Positions 25,837 to 34,320 of a stretch of 34,535 nucleotides of DNA are shown here, piece by piece (position 1 is the first letter of the stretch; every line of letters begins with the position of its first letter). The notes under the pieces were generated by a model. It saw nothing but the letters and a program-made list of their open reading frames with translations. It did not search any database and was not told where the DNA came from. Source of the stretch: Candidatus Pelagibacter ubique HIMB058 (GTDB taxonomy: Bacteria > Pseudomonadota > Alphaproteobacteria > Pelagibacterales > Pelagibacteraceae); the NCBI GenBank assembly GCA_000419545.1, contig ATTF01000010.1:3723-38257 (forward strand). The letters run 5' to 3'. Both the position numbers and the translations under genes were made by a program.

Positions 25837-26274
25837 ATGGTTAAAATTATAATTCTTAATGGTCCAAACCTCAACCTTTTAGGTGAGAGAGAGAAAGATC
25901 AGTATGGAACTTACAGTTTAAAAGATATTGAAGAAAATTGTAGCAAGTACGCTGATGAAAATGGAATTAAACTTTCAACATTTCAGTCAAATGTTGAAGG
26001 TGAATTAGTTAACCAAATACAAAAATCAAGAAATAATCAAGATGGATTGATCATAAATGCAGGTGGGTATACTCATACTTCTGTTGCAATCCATGATGCT
26101 TTAAAGATATTAAAAATACCAATAATTGAATTGCATATAAGTAATATTTATAATAGAGAAGAATTTAGACATAAGTCCTTAATAAGCAAAGTAGCTAAAG
26201 GAGTTATCTGTGGTTTTGGTGTTGATGGATATTTAATGTCATTACAAGCTATAAAAAAGATTTTGAATAAATGA
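25837..26274 (+). CDS. aroQ: 3-dehydroquinate dehydratase, type II
   Basis: Shikimate pathway enzyme of 145 aa converting 3-dehydroquinate to 3-dehydroshikimate. The opening ILNGPNLNLLGEREKDQYG holds the catalytic arginine and tyrosine. NAGGYTHTSVAIHDAL and ELHISNIYNREEFRHKS carry further active-site residues, including the conserved histidine. Length is standard. Its stop overlaps the accB start as ATGA, beginning the aroQ-accB-accC unit found in alphaproteobacteria. Confidence 0.97.
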   Translation: MVKIIILNGPNLNLLGEREKDQYGTYSLKDIEENCSKYADENGIKLSTFQSNVEGELVNQIQKSRNNQDGLIINAGGYTHTSVAIHDALKILKIPIIELHISNIYNREEFRHKSLISKVAKGVICGFGVDGYLMSLQAIKKILNK

Positions 26275-26696
26275 AAATTGATAAAAAGCTTATACAAGAA
26301 TTAGTTAACAATCTTAAAGAATTTGATCTAACAGAATTAGAATATCAAGAAGGTCAAACTAAAATTAAAGTTTCAAAAGCAAAATCGGGAATTGAACAGG
26401 TTAAAACAAGCTCAGTTGTCTCTCCGAATAAATCTGTACTTAAATCAAGTGATGAAGGTGAAGGTATAAGGGTTAAATCCCCAATAATAGGAACTGCATA
26501 TCTGTCACCAGAACCAGGAGCTAAAAAATTTGTTGAAGTTGGTGATAAGATTAAAAAAGGTCAAACAGTAATGATAGTTGAAGCAATGAAAACAATGAAC
26601 CATGTTCCATCTACTTCAGATGGAGAAATAAAAAAAATTTTAGTAGAGGATGGTCAACCTGTTGAATTTGGTCAAACTTTAGTTCTTCTTAAATAA
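26271..26696 (+). CDS. accB: Biotin carboxyl carrier protein of acetyl-CoA carboxylase
   Basis: Carrier subunit of 141 aa that shuttles carboxyl groups between AccC and the carboxyltransferase in fatty acid synthesis. The biotinylated lysine is K107 in VEAMKTMN. A flexible Ser/Lys linker (about 36-65) precedes the C-terminal biotinyl domain, which starts near IRVKSPIIGTAYL. It is coupled to aroQ and followed after 6 nt by accC. Confidence 0.97.
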   Translation: MKIDKKLIQELVNNLKEFDLTELEYQEGQTKIKVSKAKSGIEQVKTSSVVSPNKSVLKSSDEGEGIRVKSPIIGTAYLSPEPGAKKFVEVGDKIKKGQTVMIVEAMKTMNHVPSTSDGEIKKILVEDGQPVEFGQTLVLLK

Positions 26697-26702
26697 TAAT
26701 TA

Positions 26703-28040
26703 ATGTTTAAAAAAGTCTTAATAGCTAACAGGGGAGAAATAGCTGTTAGAGTTATTAGAGCATGTAAAGAATGGGGTATAAAAACAGTTGCTGTTCACTC
26801 TGACGTGGACTCTGATTCTATGCATGTAAGATTAGCAGATGAAAGTGTCTGCATAGGTTCACATCAACCCCAAAACAGTTATCTAAACATTTCATCAATC
26901 ATGTCTGCGGTAGATTTAACTGGTGCTGAAGCAATTCATCCAGGATATGGATTCTTGTCTGAAAACGCAAAATTTTCGGAAATTGTTAATAAACATGGCG
27001 TTAAATTTATAGGCCCAAGCGCAGAGATAATTTCAAAAATGGGAGATAAAATTGAAGCAAAAAGAATAGCAAAAAAATTCGGTCTTCCAGTAATTGAGGG
27101 TTCAGAAGGAGGAGTAAAATCTTTTGATGAAGCTAAATCAATTTGTAAAAATATAGGTTACCCCGTTTTAATTAAAGCTGCTGGTGGTGGCGGTGGTAAA
27201 GGTATGAAAATTGTTGAAGAGGAAGATAAATTAGAGAGTCTGTTTCTTACAGCCAAATCTGAAGCAAAAAAATTTTTCAATAACGATGAGCTATATATAG
27301 AAAAATATTTCAAAAACCCAAGACATATTGAAGTTCAAATAATGTCGGGAAAAAATAAAACTGTACATTTGGCAGAGAGAGATTGTTCGGTTCAGAGAAG
27401 ACATCAAAAACTAATAGAGGAAACTCCAAGCCCTGTTTTAACAGAAGATGTGAGGAAAGATCTTTTTGAGAAAACAGTGAAAATGGTTGAGCAAATAAAT
27501 TATGAAGGAGCTGGAACAGTAGAGTTTATTTATGAAAATGGGAAGTTTTATTTTTTAGAAATGAATACAAGAGTTCAAGTAGAACATCCTGTAACTGAAA
27601 TGCAAACAGGTATTGACATTGTAAAAGAACAATTATGGATAGCTTTTACTGGTGACACTGCTTTAAAACAAAGCGACATTAATCCAAGAGGTCATACTAT
27701 TGAATGTAGAATTAATGCTGAAAATCCAGCTCTAGATTTCCAGCCAAGCCCAGGAACTATTAGCGTCTGCCATCAACCTTCAGGTTTTAGAACTAGAGTT
27801 GATGGGTCAATTTTTCAAGGCTGCAAAATCACACCATTTTACGATAGTTTAATAGCTAAAGTTATTTGTAAAGGCAGAAATAGAACTGAAGCTATTCAAA
27901 GAACTTTGAGATCCCTAGATGAATTTGTCCTAGAAGGTATTACAACTACTATTGATTTACATAAAAAAATTTTAAATCACAAAAAATTTATAAACTCTGA
28001 TTTCGACACTAATTGGCTTGGAAAAGAAAAATTTTTTTAA
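26703..28040 (+). CDS. accC: Biotin carboxylase subunit of acetyl-CoA carboxylase
   Basis: ATP-grasp enzyme of 445 aa that carboxylates biotin on AccB using bicarbonate. Motifs: KVLIANRGEIAVRVIRACK at the N-terminus, AIHPGYGFLSENAKF near 79, the glycine-rich ATP loop KAAGGGGGKGMK near 157, AERDCSVQRRHQK near 225, and the active-site segment EMNTRVQVEHPVTE near 286. Length is normal. Its stop overlaps the convergent DUF2155 gene by 4 nt. In many alphaproteobacteria accC is followed by aat on the same strand; no aat is seen here. Confidence 0.98.
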   Translation: MFKKVLIANRGEIAVRVIRACKEWGIKTVAVHSDVDSDSMHVRLADESVCIGSHQPQNSYLNISSIMSAVDLTGAEAIHPGYGFLSENAKFSEIVNKHGVKFIGPSAEIISKMGDKIEAKRIAKKFGLPVIEGSEGGVKSFDEAKSICKNIGYPVLIKAAGGGGGKGMKIVEEEDKLESLFLTAKSEAKKFFNNDELYIEKYFKNPRHIEVQIMSGKNKTVHLAERDCSVQRRHQKLIEETPSPVLTEDVRKDLFEKTVKMVEQINYEGAGTVEFIYENGKFYFLEMNTRVQVEHPVTEMQTGIDIVKEQLWIAFTGDTALKQSDINPRGHTIECRINAENPALDFQPSPGTISVCHQPSGFRTRVDGSIFQGCKITPFYDSLIAKVICKGRNRTEAIQRTLRSLDEFVLEGITTTIDLHKKILNHKKFINSDFDTNWLGKEKFF

Positions 28041-28540
28041 GCACTTTTACAGTTTAACAATTTTAAATCATAAATTGCATGATCAAACGGTGTTAAACTT
28101 GGATCAGATGCAAATGTCCAACCATTAAAAATAAAAACTTGTTCATTTTCATTTTTGGTTAAATCTTTTACCTGCATATAAGCAACGCTATCAAGCTTAT
28201 TATTCACCTTAGCTTTTCCGCACTTTAAAATTTTAATTTCTAATGGGCCAAATTTTTTACTTTTGTTAAGATCAACGATTAGTTCTGATGATTTTGCGGT
28301 AATTTTATCTAAACCAATTAAAATAGCTTGGGAGGTGCGCAAACTTTTATTATTTTTTCTAACTCTTAATTTATCATTAGAGACATTAATTTCATTTCTT
28401 TCATTTAGATCTTCAAAACTTGGTTTTATTTTATCAATATTTATTAAATTTGAGGTTGTTATTTTTTGCTCTGCAAATAAAAGTTCAGAAAAAGTAACAA
28501 AAAAAAATAGTATTACTAAAGTCTTATTTCCAGGTTTCAT
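28037..28540 (-). CDS. DUF2155 family exported protein
   Basis: Protein of 167 aa with a signal peptide (hydrophobic LVILFFFVTFSELLFA, likely cleaved near residue 23). A C-terminal DUF2155 region includes GPLEIKILKCGK, the VFIFNGWTFASDPSLTPFDH segment, and a terminal IYDLKLLNC. Two conserved cysteines, one in KILKCGK and one near the end, may form a disulfide. DUF2155 proteins are typically alphaproteobacterial, of unknown function, and often sit next to the NDUFA12-type complex I gene, as here. The start overlaps the end of that gene by 17 nt. Confidence 0.85.
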   Translation of the reverse strand: MKPGNKTLVILFFFVTFSELLFAEQKITTSNLINIDKIKPSFEDLNERNEINVSNDKLRVRKNNKSLRTSQAILIGLDKITAKSSELIVDLNKSKKFGPLEIKILKCGKAKVNNKLDSVAYMQVKDLTKNENEQVFIFNGWTFASDPSLTPFDHAIYDLKLLNCKSA

Positions 28541-28874
28541 ATTTTTTTTTTAAATTATTTTTGCTAATTTTGACAGGTTTAAAACTGTAATTGGTCCCAG
28601 TTTGATTTTCTAAATGATCTTTCTGCCATTTATATCTTTTTTCTTTTTTATCTGGTACTTTGTCAATTGTATGATGAATCCATAAATACCAGTCTGAAGT
28701 AATTTTTGTTGCCTCAATATTTTTTGAATAAATTACCCAACGTTCATTTTGTTTGCTTTTATAATATTTATTTCCATGTTCATCTGATCCAACGTATTTT
28801 CCAAAAAATAATGTTTTGAAAAAAGTTCCTATTGTTTGTTTATTCCACCAAGTAAAAATTATTTTAAAAAACAT
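28524..28874 (-). CDS. NDUFA12-family complex I accessory subunit
   Basis: Small protein of 116 aa homologous to the 17.2 kDa supernumerary subunit of NADH:ubiquinone oxidoreductase shared by alphaproteobacteria and mitochondria. Diagnostic segments are VGSDEHGNKYYKS, RWVIYSKNIEATKI, DWYLWIHHTID, and KDHLENQTGTNYSFKP. It probably binds the peripheral arm of complex I at the cytoplasmic face of the inner membrane. It is the first gene of a two-gene unit with DUF2155, and the main nuo operon is elsewhere. Confidence 0.9.
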   Translation of the reverse strand: MFFKIIFTWWNKQTIGTFFKTLFFGKYVGSDEHGNKYYKSKQNERWVIYSKNIEATKITSDWYLWIHHTIDKVPDKKEKRYKWQKDHLENQTGTNYSFKPVKISKNNLKKKYETWK

Positions 28875-28911
28875 ATAAACTTTTTAAATCCACACAATTT
28901 AAAATTGAATT

Positions 28912-28921
28912 ATTATATAAT
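28912..28921. promoter_or_regulatory. Candidate bidirectional -10 element
   Basis: The palindrome ATTATATAAT reads TATAAT on both strands, 38 nt from the NDUFA12-like start and 53 nt from the NrdJ-like start. No good -35 is seen for either direction. Candidate only. Confidence 0.3.
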
Positions 28922-28973
28922 AGACACCTTATACAATTAATATATACCTAAATAAAGAGATTCCATATATTTT

Positions 28974-29792
28974 ATGAAAAAATACATCGTTGAAACCTAC
29001 TATACTTGTACTTTTAAAACTGTTCATACTTTAAATAATTTAGATGATGCTGAGTTGTCAAAAATAGATAATAGAACTGATGGTGAAGTTGAAGTAATTG
29101 ACGTAAAGCTTAATAATAGAAAAACAAAAAAAGTTGGTGGAAAAAAAGATGATATTTCTATTAAATCTAAAGTTGAAAATAGACAATCAAAAGAACATCC
29201 AAGCGGAATTATTTTAAAAAAAGATGACAATAAAAATAAGTCTCTAGAGCTTAAAGTTAAAAATAACTCAAGGTTTAAAATGCCTGATAGAAGAAAGGGT
29301 TATATTCAAAAAGCTCAAATTGGAGATCATAAAGTTTATTTACACACAGGTGAATATGATGACGGAAAAATAGGTGAAATATTTATTGATACTAATAAAG
29401 AAGGAGAATTGGTTAAGGCAATGATGAACAATTTCGCAATAGCAATATCTTTAGGGCTTCAATACGGGGTACCACTTGAAGAGTATGTGGATGCATTTAT
29501 AGATACTAAATTTGAACCTTCTGGAAATGTACTGGGGAATGACAGAATACTAAGCGCTTCATCTATTCTTGATTATGTATTTAGAGAACTTGCAATTTCA
29601 TATTTGGGAAAAGAAGATTTGGCTCATACACCATCAATCGCAAGCTCGAAAAATATTGTTGCAGGAAATGAAGAAGATAAATTTTTAAGAATTGTGAAAA
29701 ATATTACCTCAAAAGGTTTTGTTAGAAGTAATTACGAAGATAAGTTAATCGATTTATCTGATGTAAGGATTAATTTAAAGTCTAAAAATTAA
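28974..29792 (+). CDS. Stand-alone NrdJ C-terminal (TSCPD-like) domain protein
   Basis: Protein of 272 aa. From about residue 101 to 216 it closely resembles the C-terminal region of adenosylcobalamin-dependent ribonucleotide reductase Nrd[22 protein letters not shown], then [35 protein letters not shown], and [16 protein letters not shown]. The reductase barrel with its catalytic cysteines is absent. The first 50 residues form a short globular segment and residues 50-100 a charged lysine-rich linker. Its role is unknown; nucleotide sensing or an RNR accessory function is conceivable but speculative. It converges on aspS with a 4-nt stop overlap. Confidence 0.8.
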   Translation: MKKYIVETYYTCTFKTVHTLNNLDDAELSKIDNRTDGEVEVIDVKLNNRKTKKVGGKKDDISIKSKVENRQSKEHPSGIILKKDDNKNKSLELKVKNNSRFKMPDRRKGYIQKAQIGDHKVYLHTGEYDDGKIGEIFIDTNKEGELVKAMMNNFAIAISLGLQYGVPLEEYVDAFIDTKFEPSGNVLGNDRILSASSILDYVFRELAISYLGKEDLAHTPSIASSKNIVAGNEEDKFLRIVKNITSKGFVRSNYEDKLIDLSDVRINLKSKN

Positions 29793-31576
29793 CTCTTTTT
29801 GACATCTTTTTTTATACCTAACTCTTTTAATTGAATATCGTCCACTTCTGATGGAGCTTGCATCATAAGATCTTGTGCATTTTGGTTCATGGGAAAAAGA
29901 GTAATTTCACGTATATTTTCTTTTTCTGCGAGCAACATTACAATTCTATCGATACCGGGTGCTATACCACCATGTGGAGGAGCACCATAACTTAAAGCAT
30001 TTATCATTCCGCTAAACTTATCGTTAACCTCTTTTTCTTTATACCCAGCAATAGAGAATAATTTATACATTAGTTCTGGGATATGATTTCTTATCGCTCC
30101 AGAAGAAAGCTCTATACCATTACAAACAATATCATATTGAAAAGCTTTTATTTCTAACGGCTTTTTAAAATCTAACTCATGAATATTTCCTTGTGGCATT
30201 GAAAAAGGGTTATGGCTGAATTCAATTTTCTTTAAATTTTCATCATATTCAAACATAGGATAATCAACAATCCAACAAAAAGAAAATTGATTTTTATCAA
30301 TGATACCTAAATCCTTAGCTATTTTATCTCTTGCTAGTGATAAAATTCTCTCTGTTTCTTTTTTTTTACCACATGCAAAGAATACACTATCCCCTATCTC
30401 CGCATTACAGTCTCTCATTAATTCTTTAAGGGACTCCTCGCTGAAAAATTTTCCAACAGGGCCTTTACCTTTTATCTCATTGTTTTTTTCTAAGGTAAAA
30501 TAAGCTAATCCTGAAGCTCCTTGTTCTTTTGCCCAATTATCAATATTGTCAAAAAAACTTCTAGGTTTATCTTTAGTGTTTTTGGTCACTATTGCTTTAA
30601 CAATTGAGCCAGATTCAACTGATTTTTTAAATATATCAAATTTCACATCTTCTCTTTTAAAAAGTAATGTAACATCTTGAATTAATAATGGATTTCTTAA
30701 ATCTGGTTTATCAGTCCCATATTTCATCATTGCTTCTTCATAAGAAATTCTTGGAAAATTTTCATTGACAATTTTTTTTGATGAAAATTTTTTGAATAAG
30801 CTAACCATAAGTTTTTCAACAATATTAAAAATGTCTTCTTGTTCAACAAATGACATTTCTAAATCTAATTGATAAAATTCACCTGGGCTCCTGTCTGCTC
30901 TTGCATCCTCATCTCTAAAACATGGTGCAATCTGAAAATATTTATCAAATCCTGAAACCATTATCAGTTGTTTAAACTGTTGTGGTGCTTGAGGAAGTGC
31001 ATAAAATTTTCCTGGATTTAATCTACTTGGAACTAAAAAATCTCTTGCTCCTTCGGGGCTAGAAGATGTTAAAATTGGAGTTTGAAATTCAAGAAAACCT
31101 AATTTAAACATTTCAGCTCTAATAAAAGAAATTACATTTGACCTCAGAATAATATTTTTATGCATCTCCTCTCTTCTTAAATCAAGGAACCTATATTTGA
31201 GTCTTATATCTTCTGGGTAGTCTTGCTCACCAAAAACAGGCATTGGTAATTCCTTGGCACTTGATAAAACTTCAACAAGCTCAATTGAAATTTCTATTTT
31301 ACCTGTTTTTAATTCTAAATTTTCTGTTCCACTTGACCTCTTTAAAACTTTACCGGCAATTTTTAAAACTGACTCAGGTTTTAATTTTTCTAAAAGAGGA
31401 AAGTATTTGTTATTATTTTCAATAACACATTGAGTTATCCCATAATGATCTCTTAAGTCTAAAAATAGCAAATTTCCATGATCTCTTTTTCTATGCAACC
31501 ATCCAGAAATATATACATTTTTGTTAATATCTGCTTCGCTTAATTCAGTGCAATTGTGTGTTCTATATTTATTCAT
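29789..31576 (-). CDS. aspS: Aspartyl-tRNA synthetase (bacterial type)
   Basis: Class IIb synthetase of 595 aa. The N-terminal OB-fold anticodon domain includes [20 protein letters not shown]. The class II core follows with [23 protein letters not shown], the motif 2 region [19 protein letters not shown], and motif 3 in [14 protein letters not shown]. The insert between motifs 2 and 3 is the bacterial GAD-type domain, explaining the length. Whether it also charges tRNA-Asn cannot be told from this window. The ATG overlaps the hda stop as ATGA. Confidence 0.97.
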   Translation of the reverse strand: MNKYRTHNCTELSEADINKNVYISGWLHRKRDHGNLLFLDLRDHYGITQCVIENNNKYFPLLEKLKPESVLKIAGKVLKRSSGTENLELKTGKIEISIELVEVLSSAKELPMPVFGEQDYPEDIRLKYRFLDLRREEMHKNIILRSNVISFIRAEMFKLGFLEFQTPILTSSSPEGARDFLVPSRLNPGKFYALPQAPQQFKQLIMVSGFDKYFQIAPCFRDEDARADRSPGEFYQLDLEMSFVEQEDIFNIVEKLMVSLFKKFSSKKIVNENFPRISYEEAMMKYGTDKPDLRNPLLIQDVTLLFKREDVKFDIFKKSVESGSIVKAIVTKNTKDKPRSFFDNIDNWAKEQGASGLAYFTLEKNNEIKGKGPVGKFFSEESLKELMRDCNAEIGDSVFFACGKKKETERILSLARDKIAKDLGIIDKNQFSFCWIVDYPMFEYDENLKKIEFSHNPFSMPQGNIHELDFKKPLEIKAFQYDIVCNGIELSSGAIRNHIPELMYKLFSIAGYKEKEVNDKFSGMINALSYGAPPHGGIAPGIDRIVMLLAEKENIREITLFPMNQNAQDLMMQAPSEVDDIQLKELGIKKDVKKS

Positions 31577-32226
31577 TGGTTTAGTATTTTTTTTATTAAA
31601 TTAATATTAATTGATTTTCCAGTAGATAAAGATAATTCATCTACATCTTTAAGGAATTTAAACAAATTTTCATAAGATCTCTCAACATTATTAATTATAA
31701 AATCTGTCAACTTTGGATTAATGCTAATTTGTTTGTCTGATAGAGTTTTAGATATAATAACCTTTAAAAGTTCATCAGTTGGTAAATCAATACTTATAAA
31801 GATGAAACTATTAGATCGTGATTTCAAATCTTTTAATTTAAACATATTGTTTATTGAGCTTGTGGAGTTGATCAGTAGATAATTATCTATCTGTTTCGAC
31901 TGATTTAGAATTGAGTACAGTAGGTTTTCATCAATATTATTTTCAAAACTATCGATTATTAAACATTCAATCTCACTCATTTCTTTAATAATTTTATTAT
32001 CTACATTATGTGATTCAATTAATTTAGTTTTCTTAATTTTTTTTTCTAATATTTTTGAAAGATGCGTTTTGCCTGATCCTCTCTCTCCAAATATATTAAG
32101 CCATTTACCGGGCCAATTAGGCCAACTCTCTATTAATTTAAAAGCTGAAAAATTATTACTAGATACAAAAAAATCTTGCTCATAATATTTTTTTGAGAAT
32201 GGAAATTTAAATGTAAGCTGGTCCAT
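31573..32226 (-). CDS. hda: Hda/DnaA-like replication regulator (AAA+ ATPase)
   Basis: DnaA-paralog of 217 aa with only the AAA+ portion and no DNA-binding domain, as in Hda/HdaA proteins that promote ATP hydrolysis by DnaA and limit re-initiation. Seen: Walker A GERGSGKTHL, a Walker B region in IECLIIDSFENN, sensor-1 like LLINSTSS, and the arginine of LKSRSNS. I use the ATG at 32226 (MDQLTFKFPF) because an upstream ATG at 32250 would overlap the DUF2066 gene by 22 nt and add residues without family support. It sits between the DUF2066 gene and aspS. Confidence 0.87.
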   Translation of the reverse strand: MDQLTFKFPFSKKYYEQDFFVSSNNFSAFKLIESWPNWPGKWLNIFGERGSGKTHLSKILEKKIKKTKLIESHNVDNKIIKEMSEIECLIIDSFENNIDENLLYSILNQSKQIDNYLLINSTSSINNMFKLKDLKSRSNSFIFISIDLPTDELLKVIISKTLSDKQISINPKLTDFIINNVERSYENLFKFLKDVDELSLSTGKSININLIKKILNQ

Positions 32227-32228
32227 AT

Positions 32229-33269
32229 TTATAATACTTTGATAAACCATTGATCACCGATTAACTCTAAACGAATATTTTCTTTTTTTAATTCATTAAT
32301 TATTTTTTCTAGTTTTCCTAAATATTTAATTCTTATTTTAACATAATCATTTGTAAACTCTTGAATAAAAATATTATCTATTAAATCAATATTTTTTATT
32401 TTTGAGTCTAATGCTGATAAATTATTTCCTTTTTCTAAATTGAGTTTTACATTCAAAAAAGATGGTGTTCTTATGTCAATTAAATTTCTTGATTTTATTA
32501 AATTTGTTAATTCTTCTTTAATTTCAAATTTTATTTTTTTATTTAAATTTTCTGTTTTAAAATTATTTTTCTTAAAAGTTAAGTTTTTAGATATTGCTTT
32601 ATCTTGAATTATCGCCTTAAGATAAATTTTCTGAGTATTTGAAGCTTTATTTTCAATTAATACTAAAGCTAAATTTTTATTTGAATATTCTTTAAATAAA
32701 TTCTTTAACCTTAAATTAAACAAATTACCTCTGAACTTATTAATTTTTTGGATAATTTCAATATTTTCAAGAGGTAGAATAAATTCAATTAATTGATAGT
32801 TTTCATCTTTATTCCAATTTTCATAAAAGTAATTATTTGAAAAAATGAATATTTCATTTACATCTAAAATAATAGGTAAAATAAAAATTTCTTTGTCAGT
32901 AATATCTGAGTATGAAATCTCATTGTCATAAAACAGATTATGTACCTTGTTTTTGTCAAATGTAACGCTAAAATTTATCTGGTTAGCTTCTAAGTCTAAA
33001 TTTTCTGAAACATTATAATATAATACTAATTCTTTTATTTCAGTTATATTCATATTAGATAGCTTTACTATATCTTCTTTCATTAAAACCTTGTTTAAAA
33101 ATTGATTAAATGCTTCTTTAATTGCTTGGTCTGCAAGCTGTTTATTTGATTTATTTTCTTTTTTTTCTAGTAGAATATTATTAACATTAAATAAATTATC
33201 ATTTGATAAAAGATTTCCAGTTTCTAAAAAAACTATTAAGATGAGTATTATTTTTTTTAATAATTTCAT
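32229..33269 (-). CDS. DUF2066 family exported protein
   Basis: Protein of 346 aa with an N-terminal signal peptide or anchor (KIILILIVFLETGNLLS). The segment QAIKEAFNQFLNKVLMKEDI and the later FILPIILDVNEIFIF region fit DUF2066 proteins, which in several proteobacteria lie next to purM, purN and hda, the same neighbours as here. Function is unknown; a periplasmic location is likely. I use the ATG at 33269 (MKLLKKI); a TTG at 33284 would add five residues and leave almost no gap to purM. Confidence 0.75.
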   Translation of the reverse strand: MKLLKKIILILIVFLETGNLLSNDNLFNVNNILLEKKENKSNKQLADQAIKEAFNQFLNKVLMKEDIVKLSNMNITEIKELVLYYNVSENLDLEANQINFSVTFDKNKVHNLFYDNEISYSDITDKEIFILPIILDVNEIFIFSNNYFYENWNKDENYQLIEFILPLENIEIIQKINKFRGNLFNLRLKNLFKEYSNKNLALVLIENKASNTQKIYLKAIIQDKAISKNLTFKKNNFKTENLNKKIKFEIKEELTNLIKSRNLIDIRTPSFLNVKLNLEKGNNLSALDSKIKNIDLIDNIFIQEFTNDYVKIRIKYLGKLEKIINELKKENIRLELIGDQWFIKVL

Positions 33270-33291
33270 AAGATTAAATATCAATTTATAA

Positions 33292-34320
33292 ATGAAAAAA
33301 AACGAAAATAGTTATAAAAAAAGTGGTGTTAATATTTCGTTAGCTAATAAGTTGGTTAAACATATCTCTAATTTATCAAAAAAAAATGTCAAAAAAACGA
33401 AATCTCAAAAATTTAATGATGAAATTGGAGGCTTTGGATCATTATTTGATATCAGTAATTTCAAAATTAAAGATCCAGTTATTGTCTCATGTACCGATGG
33501 CGTAGGAACTAAAATTGATTTAGCAAATAAATTTAAAAAATTTGATACTATCGGTATAGACCTTGTTGCGATGTGTGTTAATGATTTAATTGTTCAAGGA
33601 GCAAAACCATTATTTTTCTTAGATTATATTGCTGTAGGTAAATTGAACTTAATTAAAACAAAAGAAATTTTAAAAGGTATTTTTAAGGGATGTAAATTAT
33701 CGGACTGTAAACTAATTGGTGGAGAAACAGCTGAGATGCCGGGTATATATTCTAGAGATAAATTTGATCTTGCGGGATTCAGCGTTGGTATAGTTTCAAA
33801 AAAAAAAATTTTAGATAAAAGAAAAGTTAAACCCAAGAATATAATTTTAGCTATACCATCCAACGGAATTCATTCTAATGGCTTTTCTTTAGTAAGATCA
33901 ATATTAAAAAAAAATAAAATACCAAAGAATTTAAAATCAGATTTGTTAAAACCTACAAAAATTTATTCAAAAGAAATTCTTAAATTAACAAAAAAAAACT
34001 TAATTAACTCTGCAGCTCATATTACAGGAGGAGGGCTAATTGAAAATTTATTAAGATCAGTTCCTAAGAATTTAACATTAAATATATTTTTAGATAAGAT
34101 AAAGATTTTAAAAATATTCAAGTGGTTGAAACAAAAAAATATTTCTGATCAAGAGATGTTAAGGACTTTTAATTGTGGAATTGGATTTTGTTTAATTGTT
34201 TCTGAAAAAAAAATTTCACAAATAATTAAGGTATTTCCAAAAAATTATAAACCATATGAGATTGGCTATATTTCCAAAGATCATCAAAAAATAAATTTGA
34301 TAAATTCTCTTAGATGGTAA
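33292..34320 (+). CDS. purM: Phosphoribosylformylglycinamidine cyclo-ligase (AIR synthetase)
   Basis: Fifth step of purine synthesis: ATP-dependent closure of FGAM to AIR. At 342 aa it is full length. Motifs: YKKSGVNISLANKLV at the start, FGSLFDIS, VSCTDGVGTKIDLA, DLVAMCVNDLIVQGAKPLFFLDY, LIGGETAEMPGIY, GIHSNGFSLVR, and HITGGGLIENL near residue 245. The stop overlaps the purN start by 7 nt. It is divergent from the DUF2066 gene with only 22 nt between the start codons. Confidence 0.98.
   Translation: MKKNENSYKKSGVNISLANKLVKHISNLSKKNVKKTKSQKFNDEIGGFGSLFDISNFKIKDPVIVSCTDGVGTKIDLANKFKKFDTIGIDLVAMCVNDLIVQGAKPLFFLDYIAVGKLNLIKTKEILKGIFKGCKLSDCKLIGGETAEMPGIYSRDKFDLAGFSVGIVSKKKILDKRKVKPKNIILAIPSNGIHSNGFSLVRSILKKNKIPKNLKSDLLKPTKIYSKEILKLTKKNLINSAAHITGGGLIENLLRSVPKNLTLNIFLDKIKILKIFKWLKQKNISDQEMLRTFNCGIGFCLIVSEKKISQIIKVFPKNYKPYEIGYISKDHQKINLINSLRW

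Noticed and set aside
28263-28553. Plus-strand reading frame of 96 codons opposite the DUF2155 gene
   Set aside because: It is the complement of a gene with a signal peptide and family motifs; hydrophobic look comes from AT-rich antisense sequence.
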